A stretch of 64,000 nt of DNA from Bacteroidota bacterium (GCA_040388375.1 JAZKBU010000020.1:1-64000); one strand, 5' to 3'. Shown: positions 53,239 through 61,966, numbered from the stretch's first letter. Program-made: numbers and translations. Notes: generated by a model from the letters alone, not told the origin.

Positions 53239-55002
53239 TTATTTTTTCTTAAACGTAGTAAGCGGTTTTGTTTCTGCAAATATGTGGCTTAAGTCGTTTG
53301 GATATAAGCCTTGAGTAGACGAGTTGGAATGGCATCTGAAACAAGAACCATTTTGGTTGTACAGCGTATCAAATTGGAAATAAGTTTCCATAGTGCTGTT
53401 GGCTAACTGACTGGTACCAATGGCATCGTTAAGCGACATACTGTTAGCTGGATATGCTAGGCCATTAGGGCCATGGCCGCCTTTGGTCCAGGTAGCACCT
53501 AATAAGTAATAGTTTTTACGAATATCATTTCCAACCAATAAACTATTAATAGCATTGTTTAATGAAATAATTTCACTGTTTGAAGCAGCTGCACTTACAT
53601 CTTCAGCATTAGGTACAACATTGTTTGCAGTGCCCCATGGTTTTGTTCTGAGTGTATTGCTGGCACCAATTACATAGCCGTTTTTCCCCACTAAAGTATC
53701 GCCACTTACACCTATATGCGAATGATTCACACTGTCAGCATTGGCATTGTTACTTAACAACCAATGCGTACCAGTATCTTTCGGTACCGTTTTAGTTCGA
53801 CCGGTTGAATCAAGATAGGTGTACGATGCATTAGGCGCATTGTTACGGTGTTCAAAAGTAGCCCAAATCAATTCAGGGTGTTTATCAGCACTGCCAACTA
53901 TGTGCATGCCTATTAAAGCCAGCTTGGTTGTTCTTTCTCCTTTAGGTATCCATTTGTTCGGATTTGTTTTATCGTAATTGGGAACTACCGCATCAATAGT
54001 AATGTAGCTGCCTAAATTAGGCAAGTTAGTAGTTTCTACCCATGATGTTTTGAGTTCAATAGCCAATGCATTAGAGTCAAGTAAAGTAGTTCCGTGTGTT
54101 CTTGCGAATGCACAAATACTATCTCTTGCACCTTCGGTAGTTGGAAAAGTAGTGGTGTCAATTACACCTTGTTGCCCACCGGTTAAAAAGTATGCATATA
54201 CATCGTTTACCATACTAATATAATATACCAGCGAACCATGTTGATCTATCAAACCATCCTGAGTAGCCTGACCTACTTCAGTATCTATAGTATTACCTTG
54301 TGCATCAAGAAAAATAGATTTGCCATTTGTTTTAAATTCTTGTACTACACGCAGCGTATTTATTTTACTTTTTAAAAGTGCTTTTGGTTGTTGAATTTCT
54401 TTTCCTTGTTTATCAATAAAAGTATGTAGTCCATTTTCTAAAGTTTCAATATGGCCTAGCTCTACTTGTTTGCCGGCATTATTTAAAAGCATTACTTTAC
54501 CATTTGTATTGCTGTTTTCTACTTCAAATAATCTGCCTTCCCTATCAATAATAACAGGTAATTTGTTAGGGCCGTTTTGGCTTATATGGCTGTTTACCCT
54601 TAAAGGTGTATTGGGTACATGTGGTATTAATTCGCGTTTGCCATTTTCCGCTGGCGATACCGTATAAAATACAGGCGATTCTAACACAGTATTACCACTT
54701 TTATACTGACCCGATGAAACTGGTGAAGTAATCCAAAGAAACATTTGATGAGACCACAGATAAAAATCACAATTGTTACGATGAGGAAAAGTTACGCTGT
54801 TGGCAGGTAATACAAAACCGTTTTGAGCAGCTGTTCCACTTGCATACCACTTGTTAAAATCAGTTGAGTTAATGGTACACGATTGTTTAACATCTTGTGG
54901 TAAATAGCTTGGTTCAATAACAGGTGTTGGTCCACAGCCCCACATAAGTGACATGCTTACTAGTAATAAGGCAGTTGCAATTTTTGTAAATGAGTTTTTC
55001 AT
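53239..55002 (-). CDS. CxxCH lipoprotein (haem-c-type), family member 2
   Basis: 587 residues from the ATG at 55002 (MKNSFTKIATALLLVSMSLM), which gives a proper leader with lipobox WGCG; the ATG at 55074 would add a charged non-leader stretch. Blocks shared with the 47256 protein: CDFYLWSHQMFLWIT, ELKTSWVETT, KLALIGMHIVGS, ELIWATFEHRNNAP, and the CFRCHS motif at 554-558 followed by DLSHIF. Unlike its paralogue it carries a repeated insert (about residues 110-250) with units like IIDREGRLFEVE, FIDKQGKEIQ and FLDAQGNTIDTE. Likely envelope electron-transfer lipoprotein; haem attachment is inferred. Confidence 0.77.
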   Translation of the reverse strand: MKNSFTKIATALLLVSMSLMWGCGPTPVIEPSYLPQDVKQSCTINSTDFNKWYASGTAAQNGFVLPANSVTFPHRNNCDFYLWSHQMFLWITSPVSSGQYKSGNTVLESPVFYTVSPAENGKRELIPHVPNTPLRVNSHISQNGPNKLPVIIDREGRLFEVENSNTNGKVMLLNNAGKQVELGHIETLENGLHTFIDKQGKEIQQPKALLKSKINTLRVVQEFKTNGKSIFLDAQGNTIDTEVGQATQDGLIDQHGSLVYYISMVNDVYAYFLTGGQQGVIDTTTFPTTEGARDSICAFARTHGTTLLDSNALAIELKTSWVETTNLPNLGSYITIDAVVPNYDKTNPNKWIPKGERTTKLALIGMHIVGSADKHPELIWATFEHRNNAPNASYTYLDSTGRTKTVPKDTGTHWLLSNNANADSVNHSHIGVSGDTLVGKNGYVIGASNTLRTKPWGTANNVVPNAEDVSAAASNSEIISLNNAINSLLVGNDIRKNYYLLGATWTKGGHGPNGLAYPANSMSLNDAIGTSQLANSTMETYFQFDTLYNQNGSCFRCHSNSSTQGLYPNDLSHIFAETKPLTTFKKK

Positions 55003-55084
55003 ATGTTTTAGTGTTTTAAACCGTTTTAGCTTAGGTTTAGGTGTTTTGCTTTTCAAACATAGTTGAGTACTCAATTTAATTGCA

Positions 55085-55127
55085 AGAGTAGAAATACCCT
55101 TTTTTCGTAGTATAAATACTCTTTTTT
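55085..55127 (-). promoter_or_regulatory. Tandem A-tract element
   Basis: Plus-strand GAGTAGAAATACCCTTTTTT and GTATAAATACTCTTTTTT have cores at 55096 and 55118, 22 bp apart. It lies about 83 bp upstream of the lipoprotein start at 55002, which supports that start over 55074. Confidence 0.75.
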
Positions 55128-55484
55128 GTTAAATGTTATTTTAATAGGTGGGAATAGTTTTACCTCAAAAAAGTATTGCCTAAATTATATGTTTGGTGAA
55201 CAGAGAAAATAGCATAAAGCTTCCTTAGGGCTATATTTAAAAGGATTTATAAGAGTGTAAGTTTTTTTTCAAATGGATTGAACAAAGTATTTTTACTTGT
55301 TTAATAAATGAAATGCCAATAATACTTGTGGGGTAATCACTACACATAAGATAAGTGTGTAGGGTTTTTATAATGGCTTACGTTGATTGGAAATTTGTTT
55401 TTGCTGAAGGTTGTTTTATAATAGTCCTATTTACTAAAGATAGCGCTTGAAAATACATAAACAAATAGTCTATATAAAGCTTTT
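55128..55484. other. Gene-free AT-rich stretch
   Basis: This 357-bp interval contains no gene I can support, no hairpin with a T run and no copy of the two shared elements. Confidence 0.5.
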
Positions 55485-55805
55485 TTATGCAAGCATATAA
55501 GCACCATATAGTGTAGTGTCAATTCGCTCAGCTAATCCATGAAAAAGTATATTGTTTTGCTCACTAATCCAGGTAAGCATATACATAAAACCATACCTGT
55601 TTATTTCAAGTATAGCCGCTCGTGGTTGTATAGTTTCCTCAAACCAAATACATTTAAAGCTACCTATAAATATATCGTTGGTGTTAAGCTTGTATAAAGG
55701 CATTGCACATTTTGGGTAAAATTTATCAGGCACATGCTCATTGCTATAATTACCTACAAGCATACCATCATGTAGTTTTAATTTAAAAATCCCTCTTTCA
55801 ACCAT
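55485..55805 (-). CDS. Small conserved protein, paralogue of 41944-42264
   Basis: 106 residues; the same strand pattern as the 41944 gene (RGIFKLKLHDGMLVGNYSNE, FIGSFKCIW, AAILEINRYGF, TTLYGAYMLA). It differs in having several Trp and Cys residues in the middle. Function unknown. No upstream A-tract element was found here, unlike its paralogue, so the two copies appear differently regulated. Confidence 0.7.
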   Translation of the reverse strand: MVERGIFKLKLHDGMLVGNYSNEHVPDKFYPKCAMPLYKLNTNDIFIGSFKCIWFEETIQPRAAILEINRYGFMYMLTWISEQNNILFHGLAERIDTTLYGAYMLA

Positions 55806-55928
55806 ATTGCTTTATTTACCGGCTAAAGTACCGGTATTAAAAAGTGTTCGAACATAGTGTAGGGACTATCTTAAACAAATAGGGAAAACACGGTATCTAA
55901 AATAATAATTGAGCTGTTTTTTAAAAGT

Positions 55929-55970
55929 ACATAAGGCTTTGTTCATATAACTATGAACAAAGCCTTATGT
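55929..55970 (-). terminator. Long perfect-stem hairpin after the amidase gene
   Basis: ACATAAGGCTTTGTTCAT pairs with ATGAACAAAGCCTTATGT over 18 bp with a 6-nt loop, about 60 bp past the amidase stop codon. Confidence 0.88.
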
Positions 55971-56031
55971 ATAAATGATTATAATTTTCGACTGTCTGTC
56001 AAATAAATTAAAAAGTAATGTGTTGCTATAT

Positions 56032-56844
56032 TTAGCCGGGCGTATTTTGTTTTACAGCGCCACTCCAGAAAAAATTGCCCTGTGTATCTTTATACCATTT
56101 GCTGTTGCCATTTATGTTTTCTCCGTTTTCAACTATTTCAACATAGTTTAAAACAGTACCGGCACTAATTGTTTGTACAATATTTGCTCTGGTATTAGGT
56201 GCACCTTGGCGAATGTTTACTTTGGTAAGTACAGTAGCACTTCCTACACTTGGTGTACTTTGATGCGGGTCAGGTATTACACCGGTACATTCATTGTATT
56301 CCGTTACTATGTCTTTTAGTAATTGTTCATACGTTCTTCTGCTTTGTGCAAGCCCTGTTACCGGGTCTGTTTTTCTTTTAGGGTCTAAGAAAAAATGACC
56401 CACTATACTTGTTGCAGGATCAAGCTTAAAAGTGTAACACAAATAAGCAATTACCCAGATGTATTTTTTATAAGACTCATCGGCATTTATATTATTGCCA
56501 AAACAATATTCTACACCAATAGCTGCATCATTGGCATTGTAGCCGTACAGTTGATTGTCAGTAGTTACATTGTACAATACATGCCATGCCTTTTCAGGCG
56601 CTGCCGTTAAAGCAGGAATACATTCCAATATTTCCTTGTCGTCAACAAACAAGTGAGCCGAAGCACTTTCTGTATTGGCCGAGTTCGTATAGTATTTAAC
56701 ATTGCCGGCAGCAGTCGAATTTTTGTTACCGGTATCATGCGCTACTATAAATTTAACGGCCGGGCTTATAGCTATTCCACTTCTACGTTTGGTACGTGCA
56801 GGTAAATACTTAGGTGTTATGGTATATTTTTCTGTAAAGCTCAT
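56032..56844 (-). CDS. N-acetylmuramoyl-L-alanine amidase with SH3 domain
   Basis: 270 residues. Amidase_2 fold: VAHDTGNKN (zinc ligand H36), SAHLFVDDKE, GVEYCFG (E112 region), GHFFLDPKRKTDP (H150, D160; K158 near). A bacterial SH3 domain covers about 205-268 (TKVNIRQGAPNTRANIVQ). These enzymes cleave the amide between muramic acid and the stem peptide. There is no signal peptide, so it needs a holin, an unusual export route or cell lysis to act on murein; the large membrane protein gene is 22 bp upstream. Could be a lysin or a self-murein-remodelling enzyme. Confidence 0.87.
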   Translation of the reverse strand: MSFTEKYTITPKYLPARTKRRSGIAISPAVKFIVAHDTGNKNSTAAGNVKYYTNSANTESASAHLFVDDKEILECIPALTAAPEKAWHVLYNVTTDNQLYGYNANDAAIGVEYCFGNNINADESYKKYIWVIAYLCYTFKLDPATSIVGHFFLDPKRKTDPVTGLAQSRRTYEQLLKDIVTEYNECTGVIPDPHQSTPSVGSATVLTKVNIRQGAPNTRANIVQTISAGTVLNYVEIVENGENINGNSKWYKDTQGNFFWSGAVKQNTPG

Positions 56845-56866
56845 AATAGTATTATTTAAAAAGTAA

Positions 56867-57946
56867 TTAACCTATAGCAGGTACATCTTCATCATCAGTA
56901 CCGCTAGTAGTGGTATTGTTTGTTGATGTTTGCGTGTTAGCCGGAGTAGCAGACGCTGCAGCAGCGCTCGCGTTTTCATTTATTTTTAAACCAGCGTAAG
57001 TACTATTACTCAAGCCCATTAACAACAATAAATTGTCGTCAAAGTCAGGCATTTGTAATTGAGTAAATACTTGTTTTATGAAAAATAAGCCGAGCAGTAA
57101 GTTAAACACCAACATTTGAAAACGATGTACACTCATACCATTTGCATCTGATAAAACATCAGTAATAAAACCTTCTGTTTTATTGTTGCTTTGTGAACGT
57201 GGTTTATTGCTAAGTACATCATTCTGGTCAATAATACCGGCTGCTGCGGTGGTAGCGCCACTTATACCCAATAGTATTAAAGTAGAAGTACTTAATGGAG
57301 CCAATTCGCCAGTTACTAAAGCTATAAATACATAAGAGATAGAAACGATTAAAGTCCAGAAGGCCAATTGCGAACGACCCAAGCTATAAGGTTTGTCTTT
57401 TAATAGTTGTGTAGAAATATCTTTTAATAAACCACGTTTGTTAGCATAAAAGAACAAGGCCAATATAATAAGTATACAAACAATAGAAACCCAGAAATAA
57501 CCCTTTCTGATAATGACCAACGAAACCTTGTTTACTTGTGTAGTGATAGCACCTGTTTGATAATAGCCAATACTCAGGCTAACATCTTTTTTCCAGTATT
57601 TAGGCGCAGGTGATACATAGAATATATCCCATGGATCATTATTATCATTTCTGGTAACAGTAAAGTTAATATATCCCGAGCTAACATCTACCGCATTGGC
57701 TTTAATACCCGTCATGGCTATACCATCTAAATATAAAAGAAGCGTACCTGTATCGTTTTGTAAACTAAGTAATGAATCCAGATTATTTACCTGTACTGCA
57801 ATCCTGTCGCCAAGAAACAGGTGATTGCCATTGTGCGTAATATTAACAAATGAGTTTACACCGGGCGCTTGTTGCGCAAAACAAATTTGCAAGCTAAGGG
57901 TATAAACAATAAGAATAGAACAAATGTGGGTTTTAATTGCTTTCAT
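56867..57946 (-). CDS. Multi-pass membrane protein, unknown
   Basis: 359 residues. A cleavable leader ends FAQQ (about 25), then an exported beta-rich domain (30-145), then at least four membrane helices (about 149-168, 190-211, 215-237, 280-300). The motif DVLSDANGMSVHRFQMLVFN near 265 and the block LMGLSNSTYAGLKINE near 315 recur in similar uncharacterised bacterial membrane proteins. Its tail is Ala/Thr-rich and acidic. It overlaps the preceding 58-residue gene by 14 bp. With the amidase downstream it forms a three-gene operon behind a double tandem element. Role unknown. Confidence 0.75.
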   Translation of the reverse strand: MKAIKTHICSILIVYTLSLQICFAQQAPGVNSFVNITHNGNHLFLGDRIAVQVNNLDSLLSLQNDTGTLLLYLDGIAMTGIKANAVDVSSGYINFTVTRNDNNDPWDIFYVSPAPKYWKKDVSLSIGYYQTGAITTQVNKVSLVIIRKGYFWVSIVCILIILALFFYANKRGLLKDISTQLLKDKPYSLGRSQLAFWTLIVSISYVFIALVTGELAPLSTSTLILLGISGATTAAAGIIDQNDVLSNKPRSQSNNKTEGFITDVLSDANGMSVHRFQMLVFNLLLGLFFIKQVFTQLQMPDFDDNLLLLMGLSNSTYAGLKINENASAAAASATPANTQTSTNNTTTSGTDDEDVPAIG

Positions 57947-58109
57947 AGTCTTTGTGATTTAATAATGTATGATTAGGTAAATTCGATTCAACCATTTTAG
58001 CGATATAGGCATTCATATCAGCTATGTTGTCACTATCCAGATTCATGTTGAAAATGAAGTTACTAATAGCTTCATCGTGTTGCTCTTGGGCACTCATTAA
58101 GTTTTTCAT
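57933..58109 (-). CDS. Small acidic protein heading the amidase operon
   Basis: 58 residues from MKNLMSAQEQHDEAISNF, chosen because the ATG at 58172 would lie only 3-10 bp from the regulatory repeats, whereas 58109 leaves the usual 65 bp. It is helical and acidic (MNLDSDNIADMNAYIAKMVE) and ends LLNHKDYESN. Family unknown; may be a small chaperone, regulator or chance frame. It overlaps the membrane-protein start by 14 bp. Confidence 0.55.
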   Translation of the reverse strand: MKNLMSAQEQHDEAISNFIFNMNLDSDNIADMNAYIAKMVESNLPNHTLLNHKDYESN

Positions 58110-58174
58110 ATGTTTTAGCTTTTCATTAAATTTTGTAGGGCGTAAATTATTTAACTCTTTGATAATCTGCAATA

Positions 58175-58212
58175 GGGGAAATACCCTTTTTACGTAGTAT
58201 AAATACCTTTTT
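58175..58212 (-). promoter_or_regulatory. Tandem A-tract element (proximal pair)
   Basis: Plus-strand GGGGAAATACCCTTTTT and GTATAAATACCTTTTTAT have cores at 58183 and 58205, 22 bp apart. First of two pairs upstream of the amidase operon. Confidence 0.72.
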
Positions 58213-58230
58213 ATTTTTTATTAATGAGTA

Positions 58231-58279
58231 GTATTTATACTAGGAAAACACTCTTTTTTTTAGGAGAAACACTCTTTTT
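58231..58279 (-). promoter_or_regulatory. Tandem A-tract element (distal pair) with GTATTTATAC
   Basis: GTATTTATAC (58231-58240) is followed by plus-strand units with cores at 58250 and 58271 (21-bp period). It lies between the amidase operon and the divergent second signalling cassette (58348) and could act in both directions. Confidence 0.7.
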
Positions 58280-58347
58280 AAATAAACGGTTGCTATATTT
58301 TAAGTTTAAAAAGTATGTTTACCACTTAATCAAAATATAAGTAAAAC

Positions 58348-58671
58348 ATGGAAAATTTAAAATTTGATGGACGCGAGGGCGCCCCGATTGACTTAGCTTT
58401 AGCCGCAGAGTGGACAGCTAACTACCGTGCAACAATTCAACTGGGGGAAATTAAGGGGCATTATTTTGGTAAGGATATTTTGAACGATATTCTTGCTCAG
58501 GAAGGTTGCATGGGTATCCGTATGTATTATGCAATTGATAAAGACGGTGTAAAACAATTAATATTGGTTGGCGTTGATGCTTACGAAAATGATCAGGTTG
58601 GAGGAATTGTTGCAGATTACTCTATGCCTTGCCCTAACCATTGCGGAAGTGTAAATGTTTTAAACGCATAA
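58348..58671 (+). CDS. CPxxC accessory protein, cassette 2
   Basis: 107 residues with no leader (MENLKFDGREGAPIDLALAA). The C-terminal part contains GIRMYYAIDKDGVKQLILVG and YSMPCPNHCGSVNVLNA, corresponding to the blocks of the cassette 1 lipoprotein at 36075. So the family exists in an envelope and an apparently soluble form. It starts the second signalling operon; the 7TM gene begins 6 bp after its stop. Probably a signal-input or regulatory partner; biochemical role unknown. Confidence 0.75.
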   Translation: MENLKFDGREGAPIDLALAAEWTANYRATIQLGEIKGHYFGKDILNDILAQEGCMGIRMYYAIDKDGVKQLILVGVDAYENDQVGGIVADYSMPCPNHCGSVNVLNA

Positions 58672-58676
58672 TATAA

Positions 58677-59309
58677 TTGCACAAGTTTTTTCTTTATACC
58701 TCGGCATTTTCAGCATTAGTGCCGTTTGTGCCCGCAATGCTTTACTGGAAATATTTCAGTAAAGCATTGCGGGCATTTGCAGTGTTTATAGCAGTAGCTG
58801 CAGTGTTTGACATGTACTCGGTTATAACAGGTTATTTAGGTATAAATAATTTGAATATTTTACATATCTATACGGTTGTTGAATATTCCTTTTTAGCTTA
58901 TTTTTTACATTTAGTAGTGGAAAAAAAAAGGGTAAAAGATATAATCCTTATCAGTATTCCTATATACGGAGCATTGGCATTATCCTATTCTATATTTATC
59001 TCCAACCTTGTAGGTTTTAACAGTGCAGGAAGAGTGGCTGAGTGTGTATTGCTTAGTGCTTTTGCATTGTATTGGTTTTATAGCTTGCTCGATTCAGATG
59101 AACATACTTCCTTAAAAAGATATCCGTATTTTTGGTTAAACTCAGGTATTACCTTGTATTTTATGGGTAACGTTTTTATGTTTATGCTGTATTCTTTACT
59201 GAATAGTCCTACTGATATGGACTATTGGACTGTACATTCCGTATTAAATATTATAGCTAACCTGTTTTACTTTATTGGGTTTATATGCAATCATCGCAAA
59301 CCATTATAA
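58677..59309 (+). CDS. Seven-transmembrane putative sensor protein, cassette 2
   Basis: 210 residues starting at TTG (an in-frame TAA directly precedes it, and the next ATG, 20 residues later, would remove the first helix). Alignment to the 7TM protein of cassette 1 supports this start: FFLYTSAFSALVPFV matches the first helix. Shared landmarks are INNLNILHIYTVVEY and FWLNSGITLYFMGN. About seven helices. It overlaps the kinase start by 25 bp. Input function in the kinase pathway is inferred. Confidence 0.77.
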   Translation: MHKFFLYTSAFSALVPFVPAMLYWKYFSKALRAFAVFIAVAAVFDMYSVITGYLGINNLNILHIYTVVEYSFLAYFLHLVVEKKRVKDIILISIPIYGALALSYSIFISNLVGFNSAGRVAECVLLSAFALYWFYSLLDSDEHTSLKRYPYFWLNSGITLYFMGNVFMFMLYSLLNSPTDMDYWTVHSVLNIIANLFYFIGFICNHRKPL

Positions 59310-60079
59310 TATTTATAGCAGGTACGGCCATTATGATACTTGTATTTGGCTTTATATTTGTTTTTATGCTTTTATACGAGCGTAAGCGCCAACGGTATAG
59401 AGCCACCATTCAGCAACTGGAAATTGATAACCAGAAGAAATTATTAGAAGCCGTTATTGAGGCACAAGAAGAAGAAAAACAATATTTTGCAGAAGAATTG
59501 CATGATAGTATAGGACAATTACTATCTGTTATCAGCATGAATTTGAATACCCTTAAACGCAAGGCTGCTCAAAAAAATATGGTTGATGCCGAGTTGGATA
59601 AGATTACCGATATAACTTTAGAAATAGCCAAAACATCTATTCAGGAAGTGAGGAACATATCGCAAAAGTTAATGCCGGTTATATTGAGCGATTTTGGATT
59701 GCAGGCATCCTTGTTTGATTTGGTTTCAAAAACCAATGAAACAGGCGCCCAACAAATAACATTAAGGTATGAGTTAAGTGCAGAACGCTTAGCAAAAAAT
59801 GTAGAAAAAGCATTGTATAGAATAACACAAGAGTTATTGAACAATACCATAAAGTATGCAAAGGCTAAGCAAGTTAACATTGTATTGTGTTACGAAGCCG
59901 ATACTATTTTATATCAATATGAAGACAATGGAGTGGGGTTTGATATACACAATATGAAAAAAAGTGGAGTAGGTTTAAAAAGTATAGAAAGCCGTGTGAA
60001 CAGTATTAATGGCAATTTAACTGTTGTAAGTGGAAAAGAAATAGGAACAAAAGTAAACATTACCCTAGCTAAAATATAA
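59285..60079 (+). CDS. Sensor histidine kinase (HisKA_3 type), cassette 2
   Basis: 264 residues. One N-terminal membrane helix (about 7-30), a coiled-coil linker, phosphoacceptor QYFAEELHDSIGQLLS with H73, then ATPase motifs RITQELLNNTIKYAKA, DNGVGFDIHN and GVGLKSIESRV. Paralogue of the 37231 kinase. The regulator gene starts 16 bp after its stop. Input presumably comes through the 7TM protein. Confidence 0.9.
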   Translation: MQSSQTIIIFIAGTAIMILVFGFIFVFMLLYERKRQRYRATIQQLEIDNQKKLLEAVIEAQEEEKQYFAEELHDSIGQLLSVISMNLNTLKRKAAQKNMVDAELDKITDITLEIAKTSIQEVRNISQKLMPVILSDFGLQASLFDLVSKTNETGAQQITLRYELSAERLAKNVEKALYRITQELLNNTIKYAKAKQVNIVLCYEADTILYQYEDNGVGFDIHNMKKSGVGLKSIESRVNSINGNLTVVSGKEIGTKVNITLAKI

Positions 60080-60095
60080 ATTTGCCTCCATACCC

Positions 60096-60758
60096 ATGAG
60101 TAAACAACGTATTCAAATAGCCATTGCCGATGACCATTCTATATTTAGAAATGGTTTAGCTGCATCCATTCAACCATTTGATTATATAAATATTTTGTAT
60201 TCAGCTTCCAGTGGCGAAGAGCTAATAGAAGGTTTAAAGACTCATAAGCCCGATGTAGTTTTACTTGATATAAAAATGAAAGGCATGGACGGTATAGAAA
60301 CTACGCGTCTCTTAAAACACGAATATCCCCACATAAAAGTATTAGGCTTGTCCATGTACGAAAGCCACCAGTATGTTACCAATATGTTTAAAGCAGGTGC
60401 GAGTGGTTTTTTATTTAAAGATTCATCACCGGAGCAAATTGTACATGCTATAGAATATGTTAAACACAACGAGTATTATTTTAACGAACAAGTGTCATCC
60501 AAATTGTTAAGCAGCTTGTTAGAAATAAATCATCCGAGTACCAATACACCCAATGTTTTTGTTACCCTATCGCAAGTAGAAATAGATATTATAAAACTAA
60601 TTGCTGCTGAGTTAACCAATAGCGAAATAGCCAACAAGTTAAATTTAGGAACAAAAACAGTAGAAAACTACAGGGCAAAATTAATTGTAAAGACAGGCGT
60701 TAAAAATACGGCAGGCCTTGTTCTTTATGGTATTAAAAGAGGCTATATAGTAGTATAG
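60096..60758 (+). CDS. NarL/LuxR-type response regulator, cassette 2
   Basis: 220 residues. Receiver domain: ADDHSIFRNG at 11-20, phospho-Asp D58 in VVLLDIKMKGMDG, and GFLFKDSSPEQ. LuxR-type helix-turn-helix near 150-210: QVEIDIIKLIAAELTNSEIA, LGTKTVENYRAKL. Output of the second cassette, and with its paralogue at 38074 the most economical candidate to control the tandem elements in the window. Confidence 0.93.
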   Translation: MSKQRIQIAIADDHSIFRNGLAASIQPFDYINILYSASSGEELIEGLKTHKPDVVLLDIKMKGMDGIETTRLLKHEYPHIKVLGLSMYESHQYVTNMFKAGASGFLFKDSSPEQIVHAIEYVKHNEYYFNEQVSSKLLSSLLEINHPSTNTPNVFVTLSQVEIDIIKLIAAELTNSEIANKLNLGTKTVENYRAKLIVKTGVKNTAGLVLYGIKRGYIVV

Positions 60759-61119
60759 CATTTCTTATTCCTCCATTACATTTTATCATTTACAGGTTTT
60801 ACAGGTATATACATCTATGTAAAGCCATCATGCTTTTTCGTAAGTTTTATACTTCCATTGCATCAATTTTTGCATGCCATCAACTTTTAAAACAGAACAC
60901 ATACTAAAGTTATGTTTAAGTTATGAAAAAATGAATTTTTGATGCTTATGCTTAAAAAAAGAGTATTTATACTACGTAAAAAGGGTATTTCCCCTCTTGC
61001 TTTTATTTCCGTTTGGTAGCTACGTTTGCTTTGTTAAAAGCCAATTCAATAGTAACGTGTAATAACGTGCCTCTTAAAAGAATAAACTTTTAACCATTTA
61101 CATATTCAAATTATTTATT
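60759..61119 (+). other. Intergenic region before the decarboxylase-like operon
   Basis: 361 bp without a gene, AT-rich. Contains the tandem element at 60954-60994 and a stretch TTTACAGGTTTTACAGGTATA near 60791-60811, written here as two parts, TTTACAGG and TTTTACAGGTATA; nothing else is supported. Confidence 0.55.
60954..60994 (+). promoter_or_regulatory. Tandem A-tract element in + orientation
   Basis: AAAAAAAGAGTATTTATAC then AAAAAGGGTATTTCCCC, with unit positions 22 bp apart (60960 and 60982). The only copy pointing right; it lies about 126 bp before the rightward gene at 61120. Orientation following gene direction argues that it is a directional element. Confidence 0.76.
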
Positions 61120-61950
61120 ATGAAAAAAGCAAACAATACAACATCTAAAAATTCATTACCTCCAATTCCTAAAGGTTTTGGTTTACCTTTTTATTACGCT
61201 ACTCTGTTTAATATAGAAGTAGCTTTTTTGGTTGACCGCAAAAGAGTATTACCCTATTTAGAAAACACAGGCCTTATAGCCGCAGACTTTGCAGGCAAAG
61301 CCATTGTAAGTTTTAATTTTCAAAATTATAACGGGCAGTTTCCCAATGGTTCAAGCAATACACAAGAAATAGAATTAAACATAGTTGTGTATCCTGAATC
61401 GCAAAAAGACAATGTAGCCATGGTAAGTGCCGAAGATTATTTAAAAGGCGAAGAACAAACCAAGTTAATGGGCCATAAAAGAGTTTGGGTGCCTTGTGAT
61501 AGCGATATAGCTATAAAAGCTGGTATAGAATTGTTTGGAGAACCTAAATTTAAAACAACATTTACCACCGCACTTCCTTCGTTAAATGTACCTGATGTAA
61601 ACACATGGACAGTTACCTGCAACGATCCTAAAAACAGCAAGCAAAGCGTATTTACCTGTGTGGCCGATGTAAGCAAGCTAACACCAGTAATGGCTGCATT
61701 TTCGCCCATTACCGAGTATGGTAAATTTAACAACAAACTAATAGGCTGCAGATGGAACATATTGCAACCAACCAATTTATATTTTTTCAATAAAGCAGAG
61801 AGCAGTAAACGAGTGAAACTTACTTATGGTGCATCTAGTCATCCAATGAAAAAAGACATGGAAAAATTAATTGGTGATACACCCGCCTTTGCTTTACGTA
61901 CCAGTATGTCAGCCCCTGCTGCAATTCAAACACGTGCTTATTACGCTTAA
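61120..61950 (+). CDS. Acetoacetate decarboxylase-fold protein
   Basis: 276 residues of the ADC superfamily. Landmarks: GFGLPFYYATLFNIEVAFLV (residues about 19-38), AIVSFNFQNY, and GIELFGEPKFK (135-145) with K143 in the place of the catalytic Schiff-base lysine. Family members decarboxylate beta-keto acids or have other aldolase-type roles; activity is not assured. No leader. It is first of a three-gene operon, 16 bp before the GMC oxidoreductase. Confidence 0.8.
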   Translation: MKKANNTTSKNSLPPIPKGFGLPFYYATLFNIEVAFLVDRKRVLPYLENTGLIAADFAGKAIVSFNFQNYNGQFPNGSSNTQEIELNIVVYPESQKDNVAMVSAEDYLKGEEQTKLMGHKRVWVPCDSDIAIKAGIELFGEPKFKTTFTTALPSLNVPDVNTWTVTCNDPKNSKQSVFTCVADVSKLTPVMAAFSPITEYGKFNNKLIGCRWNILQPTNLYFFNKAESSKRVKLTYGASSHPMKKDMEKLIGDTPAFALRTSMSAPAAIQTRAYYA

Positions 61951-61966
61951 AATTTTATAATTAATT

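Noticed and set aside
56032-56844. Phage endolysin module
   Set aside because: No holin, spanin or other lysis genes; its partner is a large multi-domain membrane protein and the shared tandem element controls it.
10346-60994. The T-rich tandem elements as rho-independent terminators
   Set aside because: They lie upstream of genes, have no stem-loop and keep a 21-22-bp period; separate hairpin terminators exist at gene ends.
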